Of a DNA stretch of 64,000 nt, positions 7,495-16,294 are shown in pieces. This DNA is from HK1 sp965221725 (GTDB taxonomy: Bacteria; Pseudomonadota; Gammaproteobacteria; HK1). The stretch is from contig OZ244909.1 in assembly GCA_965221725.1 (NCBI GenBank), positions 1,860,001 to 1,924,000 on the forward strand, written 5' to 3'. The position numbers were made by a program, and so were the translations under genes. The first letter of the stretch is position 1; each line of letters opens with the position of its first letter. Under the pieces are notes generated by a model, which was not told where the DNA came from, ran no database searches, and saw only the letters and a list, made by a program, of their open reading frames with translations.

Positions 7495-8436
7495 TCACGT
7501 ACCGGAAGCGGATTTCAGCGCCCTGCGAACCAGAGACGCGACAAGCGTGCCGGTCCGGGCGTTGGCCTCCTCGGTCAGTCCGGCGATGTGCGGGGTCAGG
7601 TAGAGGTTCGGAACGCCCACGAGTGGCGAACCCGCCGGCAGTGGCTCATCCTCGAAGACATCGAGCACCGCGGCGCCAAGCCGGCCCGACCCGAGCGCCT
7701 GCGCCAACGCAGCTTCATCGAGCACTCCGCCGCGAGCGGTGTTGACGATGCCGGCGCCGGGCTTCATCGCCTCGATCTCGGCCGCCCCGACGAGATGCCG
7801 GGTCGCACCGGTGAGGGGGACGTGCAGGGTCACCACATCGCACTCGGCGAGCATCGCGGCGAGCTCGTCGAATCGGCGCACTCCCGGCGCGCTCCATGCG
7901 GGGTCGTCGGGCGCCAGCCCCGGATCGCAGGCGGCGACCTCGACCCCGAGCGCGGCGGCCCGCAGCGCGACCGCGCGGCCGATGGCGCCGAAGCCGACGA
8001 TGCCGAGCGTCTTGCCGCTCGCCTCGCGCCCGATGAGTTCCGTCCTCGGCCACCCGCCCGCGAGCACTCGGTCGGTGGTGTGGTACGCGCCGCGCAGCAT
8101 CATCAGCATGGCCGCGATCACGTACTCCGCCACCGCAATCACGTTCGCGCCGGTCGCCGGATGCACCGACACGCCTCGCTCGGCGCAGGCATCGAGGTCG
8201 ATGTTGTCGAGGCCGACCCCGAGCCGGCCGACCGCGACCAGCCGGGGTCCCGCCGCCAGCAGGCCGCGGTCGACCCGGGTACGGTTGCGAACGATCAGCG
8301 CGCGGGCGGAGCCGAGCCGAGCCGCGATGCCCGCGGCATCATGATGCAGGTCGGGGTCGTAGTGGACTTCGAACTCGGCGCGCAGCGAATCGACCGCGGG
8401 CGTGTCCATGAACTCGGTGATGAGGATGTCGGTCAT
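7495..8436 (-). CDS. D-2-hydroxyacid dehydrogenase (NAD-dependent)
   Basis: 313 residues, D-isomer-specific 2-hydroxyacid dehydrogenase family. The NAD-binding Rossmann motif is GIVGFGAIGRAVALRA; the catalytic Arg is in NTARGGVLDE, the Glu in DVFEDEPLP, and the His in LTPHIAG. VGRLGVGLDNID and HPATGANVIAVAEYV are typical of phosphoglycerate dehydrogenase-like and sulfolactate dehydrogenase-like members, so the substrate could be one of several small hydroxyacids. ATG 8436 gives family length; the frame stays open upstream but reads as the antisense of the SdhB leader. It is divergent from the succinate dehydrogenase operon, with starts 145 bp apart. Confidence 0.85.
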   Translation of the reverse strand: MTDILITEFMDTPAVDSLRAEFEVHYDPDLHHDAAGIAARLGSARALIVRNRTRVDRGLLAAGPRLVAVGRLGVGLDNIDLDACAERGVSVHPATGANVIAVAEYVIAAMLMMLRGAYHTTDRVLAGGWPRTELIGREASGKTLGIVGFGAIGRAVALRAAALGVEVAACDPGLAPDDPAWSAPGVRRFDELAAMLAECDVVTLHVPLTGATRHLVGAAEIEAMKPGAGIVNTARGGVLDEAALAQALGSGRLGAAVLDVFEDEPLPAGSPLVGVPNLYLTPHIAGLTEEANARTGTLVASLVRRALKSASGT

Positions 8437-8581
8437 CGGTTGGTCGGTCGGCCAGGCTGGCGCACCGTCGGCGTGCTGCCGCCCGACCATGGTCGGGGTG
8501 AGGCGGAGCCACCGCGCGATTTTCGCGGATGCGCCGAGGGATGTACATTCTCGCCATCTTCCGACCGGAATCGCAGACCGA

Positions 8582-9307
8582 GTGAGCGCTTCCCCGACCC
8601 TGGAGGTACGCATCTGGCGCGGGGGCGACGCCGGCGCGTTCACCACCTACGAGGTACCGGTGGCGGAGAGCCGGACCGTGCTCGACGTGGTGACCTGGGT
8701 TCAGCGCCATCGCGAGCCGGCGCTGGCGTACCGTTTCGCGTGCCGGGTGGGGGTCTGCGGATCGTGCGCGATGACCGTGAACGGCCGGGCGCGGTGGACA
8801 TGCCGCAGCCACGTGAAGGATGTCGCCCGCGACGGCCGGCTCGTTATCGAACCGCTGCGCCACCTGCCCCGCATCAAGGACCTCGTGTGCGACCTGAGCC
8901 CGTTCTTCGACAAGTGGCGGCGTGCGGGCGGGTGGTTCGAAGGGGCGGCGAGCCGGCGCGAACCGATGCCCGCGCTCGACCCCGACACCGAGGCGCGGCA
9001 GGCGGTGGACGCAGGCATCGAGTGCATCAACTGTGCGGTGTGCTACAGCGCCTGCGACGTGGTGGGGTGGCGCCCCGACTACCTTGGCCCGGCCGCCCTC
9101 AACCGCGCCTGGACCCTGGCCAATGACGAACGGCATGCGCGGACCCGCGAAGTCCTCGACGCGGCGGCGGCCGACGGCGGTTGCGCCGTCTGCCACTCCC
9201 ACGGAAGCTGCACCGAGCACTGCCCGGTCGGCATCAGCCCCACCGCGGCCATCGCGGGACTGAAGAGAAAGCTGTTCCGCCGGTGGCTGCGGGGAGGACG
9301 CGCATGA
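8582..9307 (+). CDS. sdhB: succinate dehydrogenase/fumarate reductase iron-sulfur subunit
   Basis: 241 residues from a GTG start. It carries electrons from the flavoprotein to the membrane subunits. The [2Fe-2S] site is CRVGVCGSCAMTVNGRARWTC broken as CxxxxCxxC...C near residues 55-78; the [4Fe-4S] site is CINCAVCYSAC near 148-158; a third Cys set CAVC...GSCTEHCP near 202-217 supplies the remaining cluster ligands. GTG 8582 was chosen because similarity begins right after it and upstream residues are unlike the family. It is the first gene of an operon in the unusual order B-C-D-A. A pair of short repeats separates it from the next gene. Confidence 0.9.
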   Translation: MSASPTLEVRIWRGGDAGAFTTYEVPVAESRTVLDVVTWVQRHREPALAYRFACRVGVCGSCAMTVNGRARWTCRSHVKDVARDGRLVIEPLRHLPRIKDLVCDLSPFFDKWRRAGGWFEGAASRREPMPALDPDTEARQAVDAGIECINCAVCYSACDVVGWRPDYLGPAALNRAWTLANDERHARTREVLDAAAADGGCAVCHSHGSCTEHCPVGISPTAAIAGLKRKLFRRWLRGGRA

Positions 9308-9315
9308 TCAACGCC

Positions 9316-9450
9316 GTCCTGCCCCCACCAGCGGAAATGACGCCATCGACAGGGCCTTGGTTGCGGCGACAACGTCACTCCCGCATATGCGGGAGTGATG
9401 CCATCGACAGGGCTGCGGTTGCGGCAACAAGGTCATTCTCGCACCAGCGG
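9316..9450 (+). repeat. tandem REP-like repeats inside the sdh operon
   Basis: Two copies of a 58-bp unit between sdhB and the cytochrome gene; each contains GCCATCGACAGGG and TTGCGGC(G/A)ACAA. Between them lies the palindrome CACTCCCGCATATGCGGGAGTG (positions 9375-9396), able to form a strong hairpin. Related sequence is present at 15013-15090. The location inside an operon suggests an mRNA-stabilising or attenuating hairpin. Confidence 0.75.
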
Positions 9451-9467
9451 TCATCGAGGGAATGCAG

Positions 9468-9797
9468 ATGAGCGAGGGCACCCTCTTTGCACTGCAGCGC
9501 CTGTCCGCGAAGTTGCTGGCGCCGCTGGTCGTCGTCCATCTCGCGCTGATCCTGTACGCGGTGCACGGGGGTCTCACTGCGGAGGAAATCCTCGGCCGCA
9601 CCCAGGGCAGCGCGGCCTGGGGCGTCTTCTACGGGCTGTTCGTGGTCGCCGTGGCCATCCATGCCCCGATCGGCGTGCGCAACGTGGTGCGCGAGTGGAC
9701 GCGGTGGCGGGGCCGGAGCCTGGATTTCGCGAGCGCGGGGCTGGCGATCGGCCTGCTCGCGCTCGGGCTGCGGGCAGTGACGGCGGTGGTCGGATGA
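9468..9797 (+). CDS. succinate dehydrogenase cytochrome b-type membrane subunit (SdhC-like)
   Basis: 109 residues with three predicted membrane helices (about 14-36, 48-70, 86-108). Residues LQRLSAKLLAPLVVVHLALIL contain the His expected to ligate haem b, and HAPIGVRNVV in the second loop is typical of the SdhC/SdhD fold. GAGGG eight bases before ATG 9468 favours this start over the ATG at 9462. Membrane subunits of this complex are poorly conserved; the assignment rests on size, topology and position between sdhB and sdhA. Confidence 0.75.
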   Translation: MSEGTLFALQRLSAKLLAPLVVVHLALILYAVHGGLTAEEILGRTQGSAAWGVFYGLFVVAVAIHAPIGVRNVVREWTRWRGRSLDFASAGLAIGLLALGLRAVTAVVG

Positions 9798-9864
9798 AGC
9801 AGCCCCGGACCGGTGGTGTCGCCCGGCCCGAACCCGGGCCGCAGGCGACGACGGCGACGGCCCG

Positions 9865-10209
9865 ATGAGCCCCGTCCCCGCTTCGCGACGCGGTGCCGGA
9901 TACCGGGCATTCCTCGCGCACCGGATCTCGGGGCTCGCCCTGGCGATGTTCCTGCCTGCGCACTTTCTCGCGCTCGGCCTTGCGCTCGAAGGGGCCGAAT
10001 CGCTCGATCGCTTCCTCGCGGTCGCGGAGTTTCCGCTGGTCAAGGCGGCCGAATGGGGCCTCGTGGTGCTGCTCGCGGTCCATCTCGGGCTTGGGGCGCG
10101 GCTGCTGGTGCTGGAGTTCGGGCGGTGGCGCGGCCTGCGCACCGCATGGATCGGATGGGCAGCCGGGGCCGCCGCGGTCGCCGGCCTCGCGTTCCTCGCG
10201 GTCGCGTGA
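9865..10209 (+). CDS. succinate dehydrogenase membrane subunit with HRxSG motif
   Basis: 114 residues, three predicted membrane helices. The motif AHRISGLALAMFLPAHF near residues 18-34 is the classical cytochrome b556 signature (HRxSG, followed by a haem-ligand His), and the second helix ends VHLGLGARLLVLEF. Strictly, the HRxSG motif is that of SdhC, so which of the two membrane proteins is C and which is D is a matter of naming. The flavoprotein start follows its stop directly, indicating translational coupling. Confidence 0.8.
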   Translation: MSPVPASRRGAGYRAFLAHRISGLALAMFLPAHFLALGLALEGAESLDRFLAVAEFPLVKAAEWGLVVLLAVHLGLGARLLVLEFGRWRGLRTAWIGWAAGAAAVAGLAFLAVA

Positions 10210-10210
10210 C

Positions 10211-11956
10211 GTGAACGTCGAACACCATCGCACCGACATCCTGATTCTGGGCTCCGGGGGGGCCGGGCTGCTGGCGGCGCTGCACGCAAGGCAGACGCAC
10301 CCCGACGCCGAGGTCACCGTGGCGGTCAAGGGGCTGCTCGGCAAGTGCGGCTGCACGCGCATGGTGCAGGGCGGCTACAACGTGGCGATCGCCCCGGAGG
10401 ATTCCGTCGAGCGCCACTTCATGGACACCATCATCGGCGGCCAGTGGCTGCCGCGGCAGGATCTGGCGTGGCGGCTGGTCGAAGGCGCGGTGGAGCGCAT
10501 TCGCGAACTCGAGAACGAGATCGGCTGCTTCTTCGACCGCAACCCCGACGGCACCATCCACCAGAAAGCGTTCGCGGGGCAGAGCTTCGACCGCACCGTG
10601 CACAAGGGCGACCTCACCGGCATCGAGATCATCAACCGGGTGATGGAGCAGGTGCTTGCGCGCGACGTGCGCCGGCTGGAGGAACACCGCGCCATCGAGC
10701 TGGTCCCGAGCCGGGACGGCTCGGGCATCGCGGGCGTACTGCTGATCGACGTGCGGAGCGGCGCCTACCGCTTCGTCGCCGCGAAGGCGGTGCTGCTCGC
10801 CACCGGCGCCGGCCCCACCATGTACCTCTACCACACCCCCTCGGGCGACAAGTCGTGCGACGGACTGGCGATGGCGCTTCGCGCGGGCCTGACCCTGCGC
10901 GACATGGAGATGGTGCAGTTCCATCCCACCGGGCTGCTGGCGGGACCCGACACCCGCATGACCGGCACGGTGCTGGAGGAGGGGCTCCGCGGAGCCGGCG
11001 GCTACCTGCTGAACGGGAACGGAGAACGCTTCATGCAGCGGCACGACCCGGCGGCGGAGCGAGCGACCCGCGACCTCGTGAGCCGGGCGATCTACGCGGA
11101 AATGCGAAGCGGGCGCACCACTCCGATGGGCGGGGTGTACATCGAGATGGCCCACCTCGGCCCGGCGGAGGTCGCCCGCCGATTCCCGGGGATGGTCAGG
11201 CGCTGCGCGGACTGCGGCTTCGACCTGGCGGGTGGCCGGGTGGAGGTCGTTCCCACCGCGCACTACATGATGGGCGGGGTCGAATTCGAGGCCGACTGCG
11301 CCACCACCCTGAAGGGTCTGTACGCAGCCGGCGAGGACTGCGGCGGGGTGCACGGCGCGAACCGGCTCGGCGGCAACGGGGTCGCGAACTCCACGGTATA
11401 CGGGGGGATCGCGGGGGAGTCGATGGCGCGAGCGGTTCGCTCCGGGGCGTCATGGGCGGACCCGGACGAGGCCGCGCTCGAGGCCGGGGTGGCGCGGGCC
11501 GAGCGCCCGTTCTCGCTGCGCCCGGGCGATCTCGGAGGACTGCGCGAACGACTCTGGCGCACCATGTGGGACGATGTCGGGGTGCTCCGCACCCGCGAGG
11601 GGATCGAGCGAGGGCTGGAAGGGATCGAGGCATACGGCGAGGAATTGCTGGCCACCGGTCTCGCCGACGGCGACCGGGCGTTCAACCTCACCTGGCACGA
11701 CTGGCTCAATCTGGAGAGCCTGATCGAGGTGAGCCGGGTCATCGCACACGCCGCCCTCGCCCGCGAGGATTCACGCGGCGCGCATTTCCGCGAGGATTTC
11801 CCGCAGACCGGCAACCTCGACGAGACCCGCTACATCCGGGTCGCCCGGCGCGGCGATGGTCTGCACCTCGACAGCGCGCCGGTCGAATTCTCAATCGCGC
11901 GTCCCGGCGAATCGCTCATCGACGGCGCGGCGGGCGCGCCTCCGGCGGCGGCGTGA
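10211..11956 (+). CDS. sdhA: succinate dehydrogenase/fumarate reductase flavoprotein subunit
   Basis: 581 residues from GTG 10211, one base past the preceding stop. The FAD site is DILILGSGGAGLLAALHA at 8-25; the substrate site shows QFHPTG, the Arg-bearing EEGLRGAGGYL and HYMMGGVE; NRLGGNGVANSTVYGG closes the FAD domain. The position that carries the covalently flavinylated His in E. coli SdhA/FrdA (H six residues before the QGG glycines) is Cys here, in GKCGCTRMVQGGYN. The FAD is therefore probably non-covalent or attached differently, as I recall for other SdhA/FrdA-like proteins with this GCTRMVQGG block. It is the last gene of the BCDA operon, followed by fumarase genes, so the unit interconverts succinate, fumarate and malate. 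Confidence 0.9.
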   Translation: MNVEHHRTDILILGSGGAGLLAALHARQTHPDAEVTVAVKGLLGKCGCTRMVQGGYNVAIAPEDSVERHFMDTIIGGQWLPRQDLAWRLVEGAVERIRELENEIGCFFDRNPDGTIHQKAFAGQSFDRTVHKGDLTGIEIINRVMEQVLARDVRRLEEHRAIELVPSRDGSGIAGVLLIDVRSGAYRFVAAKAVLLATGAGPTMYLYHTPSGDKSCDGLAMALRAGLTLRDMEMVQFHPTGLLAGPDTRMTGTVLEEGLRGAGGYLLNGNGERFMQRHDPAAERATRDLVSRAIYAEMRSGRTTPMGGVYIEMAHLGPAEVARRFPGMVRRCADCGFDLAGGRVEVVPTAHYMMGGVEFEADCATTLKGLYAAGEDCGGVHGANRLGGNGVANSTVYGGIAGESMARAVRSGASWADPDEAALEAGVARAERPFSLRPGDLGGLRERLWRTMWDDVGVLRTREGIERGLEGIEAYGEELLATGLADGDRAFNLTWHDWLNLESLIEVSRVIAHAALAREDSRGAHFREDFPQTGNLDETRYIRVARRGDGLHLDSAPVEFSIARPGESLIDGAAGAPPAAA

Positions 11957-12201
11957 CGGCGTGACAACTCGCGAATGCCCGGAGCGCAGGTCGAAATCGC
12001 GCGGAAATCACCCCGAGGCGTCGCATCCGCAGGCGCGAGCGGGAATTGCCCGTACCTCCGCGAACGGCGCGGCGGGCGCGCCTCCGGTAAGCTGCGCCGG
12101 CCTGCGCCGCTGACCGATCGAATGTCGCCCTGCCCGCCGTGCGGAGACCTCGATTTCACCGGAAGTGACCCGCCGCCGGCGACGGCACGAGGACCATGCG
12201 A

Positions 12202-13170
12202 ATGATCGCGCACGAATCCATCGAGCAGGCCGCGTATGACGTGATGTGCAAGGCGGCCATCGACATCCCCGAGGACTATCTCGGTGGCATCAGGGGCATG
12301 GTCCGGCGCGAGGAAGGGACGCTGTCCTGCTTCGTGCTGCGCTCGATGATGGAGAACTGGGAGGCGGCGAGCGCGGATCGGCGCCCGATGTGCGCCGACA
12401 CCGGCCTGCCGCGCTACTACGTGAAGGTCGGCAACGAGGCGCGCATCGCCGGCGGATTCGTGGCGGTGGAGCGGGCGCTTCGCTCCGCCACCGCGCGCGC
12501 GACCCGCGACGTGCCGCTCAGGCCGAACCGCGTACACCCCCTGTGGCGCACCGATCACGACAACAACGTCGGCATCAACGCGCCGGAGATCGAGTGGAGC
12601 TTCGAGCCCGGCGCGGACTGGGTCGAGGTCACCACCGTACACAAGGGCGGCCTCTTCGGCACCGACTACCGGATGCTCTTCCCCGGCGACGGCATCGATG
12701 GCATCAAGCGCTTCTACCTTGACACCCTGGTCGCGTTCGGCAAGCGCGGGCTCGCGTGCCAGCCCGCCATCGTCGGCGTCGGGCTCGGCGGCTCCAAGGA
12801 CACCTCGATGGTGCTCGGCAAGCAGGCCGCATGCCTGCGCACCGTGGGCGACCGGCATCCGGACCCGAAGATCGCGGCGCTGGAACTGGAGCTGAAGGGC
12901 CTGGGGAACCGCATCGGGATGGGTGCGATGGGCTTCGTCGGCTCGTCCATGGTGGTCGACTGCCACATCGAGATCGGCTACACCCATACCGGCGGAATGC
13001 CGATGAGCGTGCACACCTTCTGCCTGTCCTCGCGTCGCGCCACGGCGCGGGTGGCAGCGGACGGCGCCATCGGGCTGCGCGCGGATCCCGGATGGTTCAC
13101 CTCCTACATGCGGCGGGAGACGGTGGGGTGGGCGGCCGACCCGGAAGCGCGATCGCGGGGGTCGGCGTGA
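12202..13170 (+). CDS. class I fumarate hydratase (or tartrate dehydratase-type) alpha subunit
   Basis: 322 residues, N-terminal half of the two-subunit class I [4Fe-4S] hydro-lyases. Cluster-ligand Cys candidates are at 64 (MCADTGLPRYY), 211 (KQAACLRT) and 274 (HTFCLSS), matching the spacing of C105/C224/C318 in E. coli FumA. GLGGSKDTSMVLGK binds substrate. AGGA lies eight bases before the second ATG (12202), so that was chosen over ATG 12196. The beta subunit follows at 13336. Placement after succinate dehydrogenase favours fumarase over tartrate dehydratase, though both belong to one family. Confidence 0.85.
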   Translation: MIAHESIEQAAYDVMCKAAIDIPEDYLGGIRGMVRREEGTLSCFVLRSMMENWEAASADRRPMCADTGLPRYYVKVGNEARIAGGFVAVERALRSATARATRDVPLRPNRVHPLWRTDHDNNVGINAPEIEWSFEPGADWVEVTTVHKGGLFGTDYRMLFPGDGIDGIKRFYLDTLVAFGKRGLACQPAIVGVGLGGSKDTSMVLGKQAACLRTVGDRHPDPKIAALELELKGLGNRIGMGAMGFVGSSMVVDCHIEIGYTHTGGMPMSVHTFCLSSRRATARVAADGAIGLRADPGWFTSYMRRETVGWAADPEARSRGSA

Positions 13171-13335
13171 CCACCACCTCTCCGCGGCGACGACAACAAC
13201 CATCGGGATGAGCGACTCTGCGGCCCGGAAAATTCACCGATCCACGGCGGCGGACGCGGGTCGGCGGGATTTCCGGGCTGGCCGCGCTCCCGCGCCCAGG
13301 ATCGCAGTCACCGTCACCCGGAGGCGCTGGAGAAG

Positions 13336-14016
13336 ATGAACGAGACGCGAGACGCGCTCGCCGAGGTCGAATTGAAGCTCCCGGCCGCGCCGGAGGATCT
13401 CGCAACGCTCGCGCCCGGGAACGTCGTCTACCTCGCGGGCGCCGTATATACCGCCCGCGAGGCGGTCTACCGCAAGGTACTCGACGAGGGAGCGGCGCTG
13501 CCCGACGGCCTGGCCGAAGCGAGCAACGCCAACTTCCACTGCTCCCCGGCCGCCGCCCGCGCCCCGGACGGCACGTTCAACGTCGGCGGGGTCACCGCAA
13601 CCGCGAGCTTCCGGTTCTCGAAGTGGATGCCGCGCTGGTTCGAGAGGTCCGGCGCGAAGGTGGTGATCGGCAAGGGCGGGATGAGCGGCGCGGACTACCG
13701 CGCACACTTCGTTCCCGCCGGCGCGGTGTATCTCACCACCGTCGGCTACGGCACCGGGGCGTTGCTCGGGCGCGGGATCCGGCGGGTCCGCAACGTGTAC
13801 TGGCTCGACGAACTCGGCATCGCCCAGGCGATGTGGGTATTCGAGGTGGAGCGCTTCGGCCCGTTCCTGGTCGACAGCGACCTGCAGGGCAACAGCCTCT
13901 TCGAAGCGCAGGGCCGACTCGTCAACGAAAACCTCGATCGCGTCTACGCCGGGCTTCGCCCCCCGGCACTGCGCCGCTACGGCGAGACCGACGATCGGGA
14001 GGAAGAGCTGATCTGA
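13336..14016 (+). CDS. class I fumarate hydratase (or tartrate dehydratase-type) beta subunit
   Basis: 226 residues, the C-terminal swivel domain of the class I fumarase. It contains LAPGNVVYLAGAVYTAREA at the start of the domain, KGGMSGADY with the active-site Ser/Thr region, and the NVYWLDELGIAQAMWVFEVERFGPF block characteristic of the beta subunit. It is about 30 residues longer than archaeal and clostridial beta subunits, like the alpha subunit here. The 165-bp gap from the alpha gene contains one copy of the repeat end CCCGGAAAATTCACC at 13219-13234. The stop is 12 bp from the next gene, so operon continuity is likely. Confidence 0.85.
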   Translation: MNETRDALAEVELKLPAAPEDLATLAPGNVVYLAGAVYTAREAVYRKVLDEGAALPDGLAEASNANFHCSPAAARAPDGTFNVGGVTATASFRFSKWMPRWFERSGAKVVIGKGGMSGADYRAHFVPAGAVYLTTVGYGTGALLGRGIRRVRNVYWLDELGIAQAMWVFEVERFGPFLVDSDLQGNSLFEAQGRLVNENLDRVYAGLRPPALRRYGETDDREEELI

Positions 14017-14028
14017 AGGAGATCCCCG

Positions 14029-14985
14029 ATGTCCGACCCACTTACCGTCCCGCCTCGCGCTCCGTTCAGGACGTTTCTCGACTTTCCGCTCCACACCGAC
14101 CTCGACACCTTCGACGCCCACGTCGCGATCCTGGGTCTGCCCTACGGCGACCCCTACACCATCGACGAGGTGACGAACGATCAGACCAATGCCCCGACCG
14201 CGGTCAGGCGCGCGTCCTCGCGCCTCTCGATGCATCCGGACCGGTACGACTTCGACTTCGGGGGGCCGTTGCTCGACGGGCGCGACATCCGCGTGGTGGA
14301 CTGCGGCGACGTGCCGGGCGATGCCCGTGATCTCGGCGCCCACTACCGCAAGGCGGAGGCGGCGGCCCGCAAGATCCTGGACGCGGGGGCGATGCTGGTC
14401 AGCATCGGGGGCGACCACGGGGTGCCGATCCCGGTGTTCCGGGCCTGCGAACGGCACGGCCCCGTCACCCTGGTGCACGTCGATGCCCATCTCGACTGGC
14501 GCGACGAGAGGCACGGGGTCCGCGAGGGGTACTCCAACCCCATTCGGCGCGCGTCGGAGATGCCCTGGTTCGACCGCATCGTCCAGATCGGCCTGCGGGC
14601 ACAAGGCAGCGCGCGGCAGCGCGAGTACGACGACGCCGTCGCCTGGGGGGCGGACATCATCACTTCCTGGGAGGTGCTGGAGCGCGGCATTCAGCCGGTG
14701 CTCGACCGCATCCCGGACGGCGGCACCCTCTACCTGAGCATCGACGCCGACGGCGTCGACCCGACGGTGATGCCGGCGGTGAACGCCCCCGCGCCGGGGG
14801 GCCTGCTCTACCATCACGTGCGGGACCTGATCCACGGAGTGGTGAAGAAGGGGCGCGTCCTGGGCATGGACATCGTGGAGATCACCCCGGCGCGTGACCT
14901 CAACGAGATCACCTCGATCGTTGCCGGTCGCTTCATCCTGAACCTGATCGGGACGGCGGTGCGGGCAGGCCACTTCGACCGATGA
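14029..14985 (+). CDS. agmatinase/arginase-family ureohydrolase
   Basis: 318 residues. The binuclear Mn site motifs are SIGGDHGVPIP (about 125-135), VDAHLDWRDE (about 149-158) and SIDADGVDP (about 238-246), all family hallmarks. The enzyme class hydrolyses a guanidino group to urea; substrates include agmatine, arginine, guanidinobutyrate, guanidinopropionate and proclavaminate, and sequence alone does not choose among them. AAGGAG seven bases before ATG 14029 is a strong ribosome binding site, and the gene follows the fumarase beta gene by 12 bp. A guanidino-compound route feeding succinate (through guanidinobutyrate and GABA) would make sense with the succinate/fumarate genes, but that is inference. 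Confidence 0.85.
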   Translation: MSDPLTVPPRAPFRTFLDFPLHTDLDTFDAHVAILGLPYGDPYTIDEVTNDQTNAPTAVRRASSRLSMHPDRYDFDFGGPLLDGRDIRVVDCGDVPGDARDLGAHYRKAEAAARKILDAGAMLVSIGGDHGVPIPVFRACERHGPVTLVHVDAHLDWRDERHGVREGYSNPIRRASEMPWFDRIVQIGLRAQGSARQREYDDAVAWGADIITSWEVLERGIQPVLDRIPDGGTLYLSIDADGVDPTVMPAVNAPAPGGLLYHHVRDLIHGVVKKGRVLGMDIVEITPARDLNEITSIVAGRFILNLIGTAVRAGHFDR

Positions 14986-15012
14986 GCGAAGCGCCTCAGC
15001 GTATGATCCCAT

Positions 15013-15090
15013 GTCATTCCCGCCTGAGCGGGAATGATGCCATCGACATTGGCCGTGGTTGCGGCAACAACCGTCACTCCCGCCCGGGCG
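15013..15090 (+). repeat. REP-like palindromic repeat
   Basis: Begins with the palindrome CATTCCCGCCTGAGCGGGAATG, given here as its arms CATTCCCGC/GCGGGAATG at 15014-15035, then GATGCCATCGACATTGG and GGTTGCGGCAACAA, matching the unit at 9316-9450. It fills the gap between the ureohydrolase and anmK genes and could act as a transcript-end hairpin. Confidence 0.7.
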
Positions 15091-15163
15091 CAAATCCGCG
15101 ATTCTCGCGATACGGTTCCGGCGGCTGGAATTCACTTCCCGGAGACGTGAGGCATAGCGGCCC

Positions 15164-16294
15164 ATGAGGCTCTACGTCGGCCTGATCTCCGGCACCAGCA
15201 TGGACGGGGTGGACGCGGCGCTGGTCGCGTTCCCGGACGGTGGCGTCAGCACCCTCGCGGCGCATTCCGTACCGATACCGGGCGATCTGACCCGCGAGCT
15301 TCATGCGCTGGCGCAGGACCCGTCCGCCGCCGCGATCCGTTTCTGGACCGCGGACGCGCGGCTCGGATCGGTGTTCGCGGATGCGGTGCTGGCACTTCTC
15401 GACACCGCCGGGACCGATGCCCGCGACGTGTCGGCGATCGGCAGTCACGGTCAGACGGTGTACCACGCACCGAAAGCCGCGACCCCGATCACCGTGCAGC
15501 TCGGCGACCCGAACATCATCGCCGAGCGCACCGGCATCACCACGGTGGCGGACTTCCGCCGCCGCGACCTCGCCGCCGGCGGCGAAGGGGCACCGCTCGC
15601 CACGGCGTTCCACCGGGCCGTGTTCTCGGCCCCCGAATCGGCTCCCGGATCGGCTTCCGGGGTCGAGCGCGGCATCCTCAACCTCGGAGGTATCGCGAAC
15701 CTGTCGGTTCTGCCGGCGGAGCGCGGCCGGCCGCCGCTCGGCTTCGACACCGGCCCCGCGAACACCCTCCTCGACACCTATGTGCGGCGCCGGTTCGCCA
15801 CGGACATGGATCACGACGCCGCCCTGGCGCGCCAGGGCGAGGTGGTCCCCGCCCTCCTCGCCGAGCTGCTGGCCGAACCCTACTTCGACCGCACGCCGCC
15901 GAAGAGTACCGGGAGAGAGCTGTTCAATGCGTCGTGGCTGGACGCCCGACTCGCCGGGCATCCGGGGGTCGGTCCGCATGACGTGCTGCGCACACTGTGC
16001 GAGTTGACGGTGGAGAGCGCGGTGACGGCGGTCGCTCGGTTCGCGCCGCATATCCGGGAGCTGTACCTCTGTGGTGGTGGCGCCCGCAATCCGCTCATCG
16101 TGAAACGGATCGCGCACCGGCTCGCGCCGTGCCGGGTGGACACGACGGACCGGCTCGGCATCGCGCCCGACTGGGTGGAGGCGGCGGCATTCGCCTGGCT
16201 CGCGATGCGCACCCTAGCCGGCGAGGCCGGCAACGCGCCCTCGGTGACCGGCGCGGCGCGGGAGGTGGTGCTCGGCGGGATCCATCCCGCCTGA
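15164..16294 (+). CDS. anmK: anhydro-N-acetylmuramic acid kinase
   Basis: 376 residues, the normal AnmK length. The enzyme phosphorylates and cleaves 1,6-anhydro-N-acetylmuramic acid to MurNAc-6-phosphate during peptidoglycan recycling in the cytoplasm. Motifs: LISGTSMDGVDAALV at the N-terminus, IGSHGQTVYHAP with the catalytic region, FDTGPANTLLDTY, and LCGGGARNPLIV in the C-terminal ATP-binding half. There is no strong ribosome binding site, but the ATG at 15164 gives the conserved MRLYVGLISGTS opening. It stands alone between a REP-like repeat and the convergent erpA gene. Confidence 0.95.
   Translation: MRLYVGLISGTSMDGVDAALVAFPDGGVSTLAAHSVPIPGDLTRELHALAQDPSAAAIRFWTADARLGSVFADAVLALLDTAGTDARDVSAIGSHGQTVYHAPKAATPITVQLGDPNIIAERTGITTVADFRRRDLAAGGEGAPLATAFHRAVFSAPESAPGSASGVERGILNLGGIANLSVLPAERGRPPLGFDTGPANTLLDTYVRRRFATDMDHDAALARQGEVVPALLAELLAEPYFDRTPPKSTGRELFNASWLDARLAGHPGVGPHDVLRTLCELTVESAVTAVARFAPHIRELYLCGGGARNPLIVKRIAHRLAPCRVDTTDRLGIAPDWVEAAAFAWLAMRTLAGEAGNAPSVTGAAREVVLGGIHPA

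Noticed and set aside
9316..15090. REP-like units considered as a CRISPR array
   Set aside because: Only two or three units, spacing not constant, strong internal palindrome, and no cas genes in the window.
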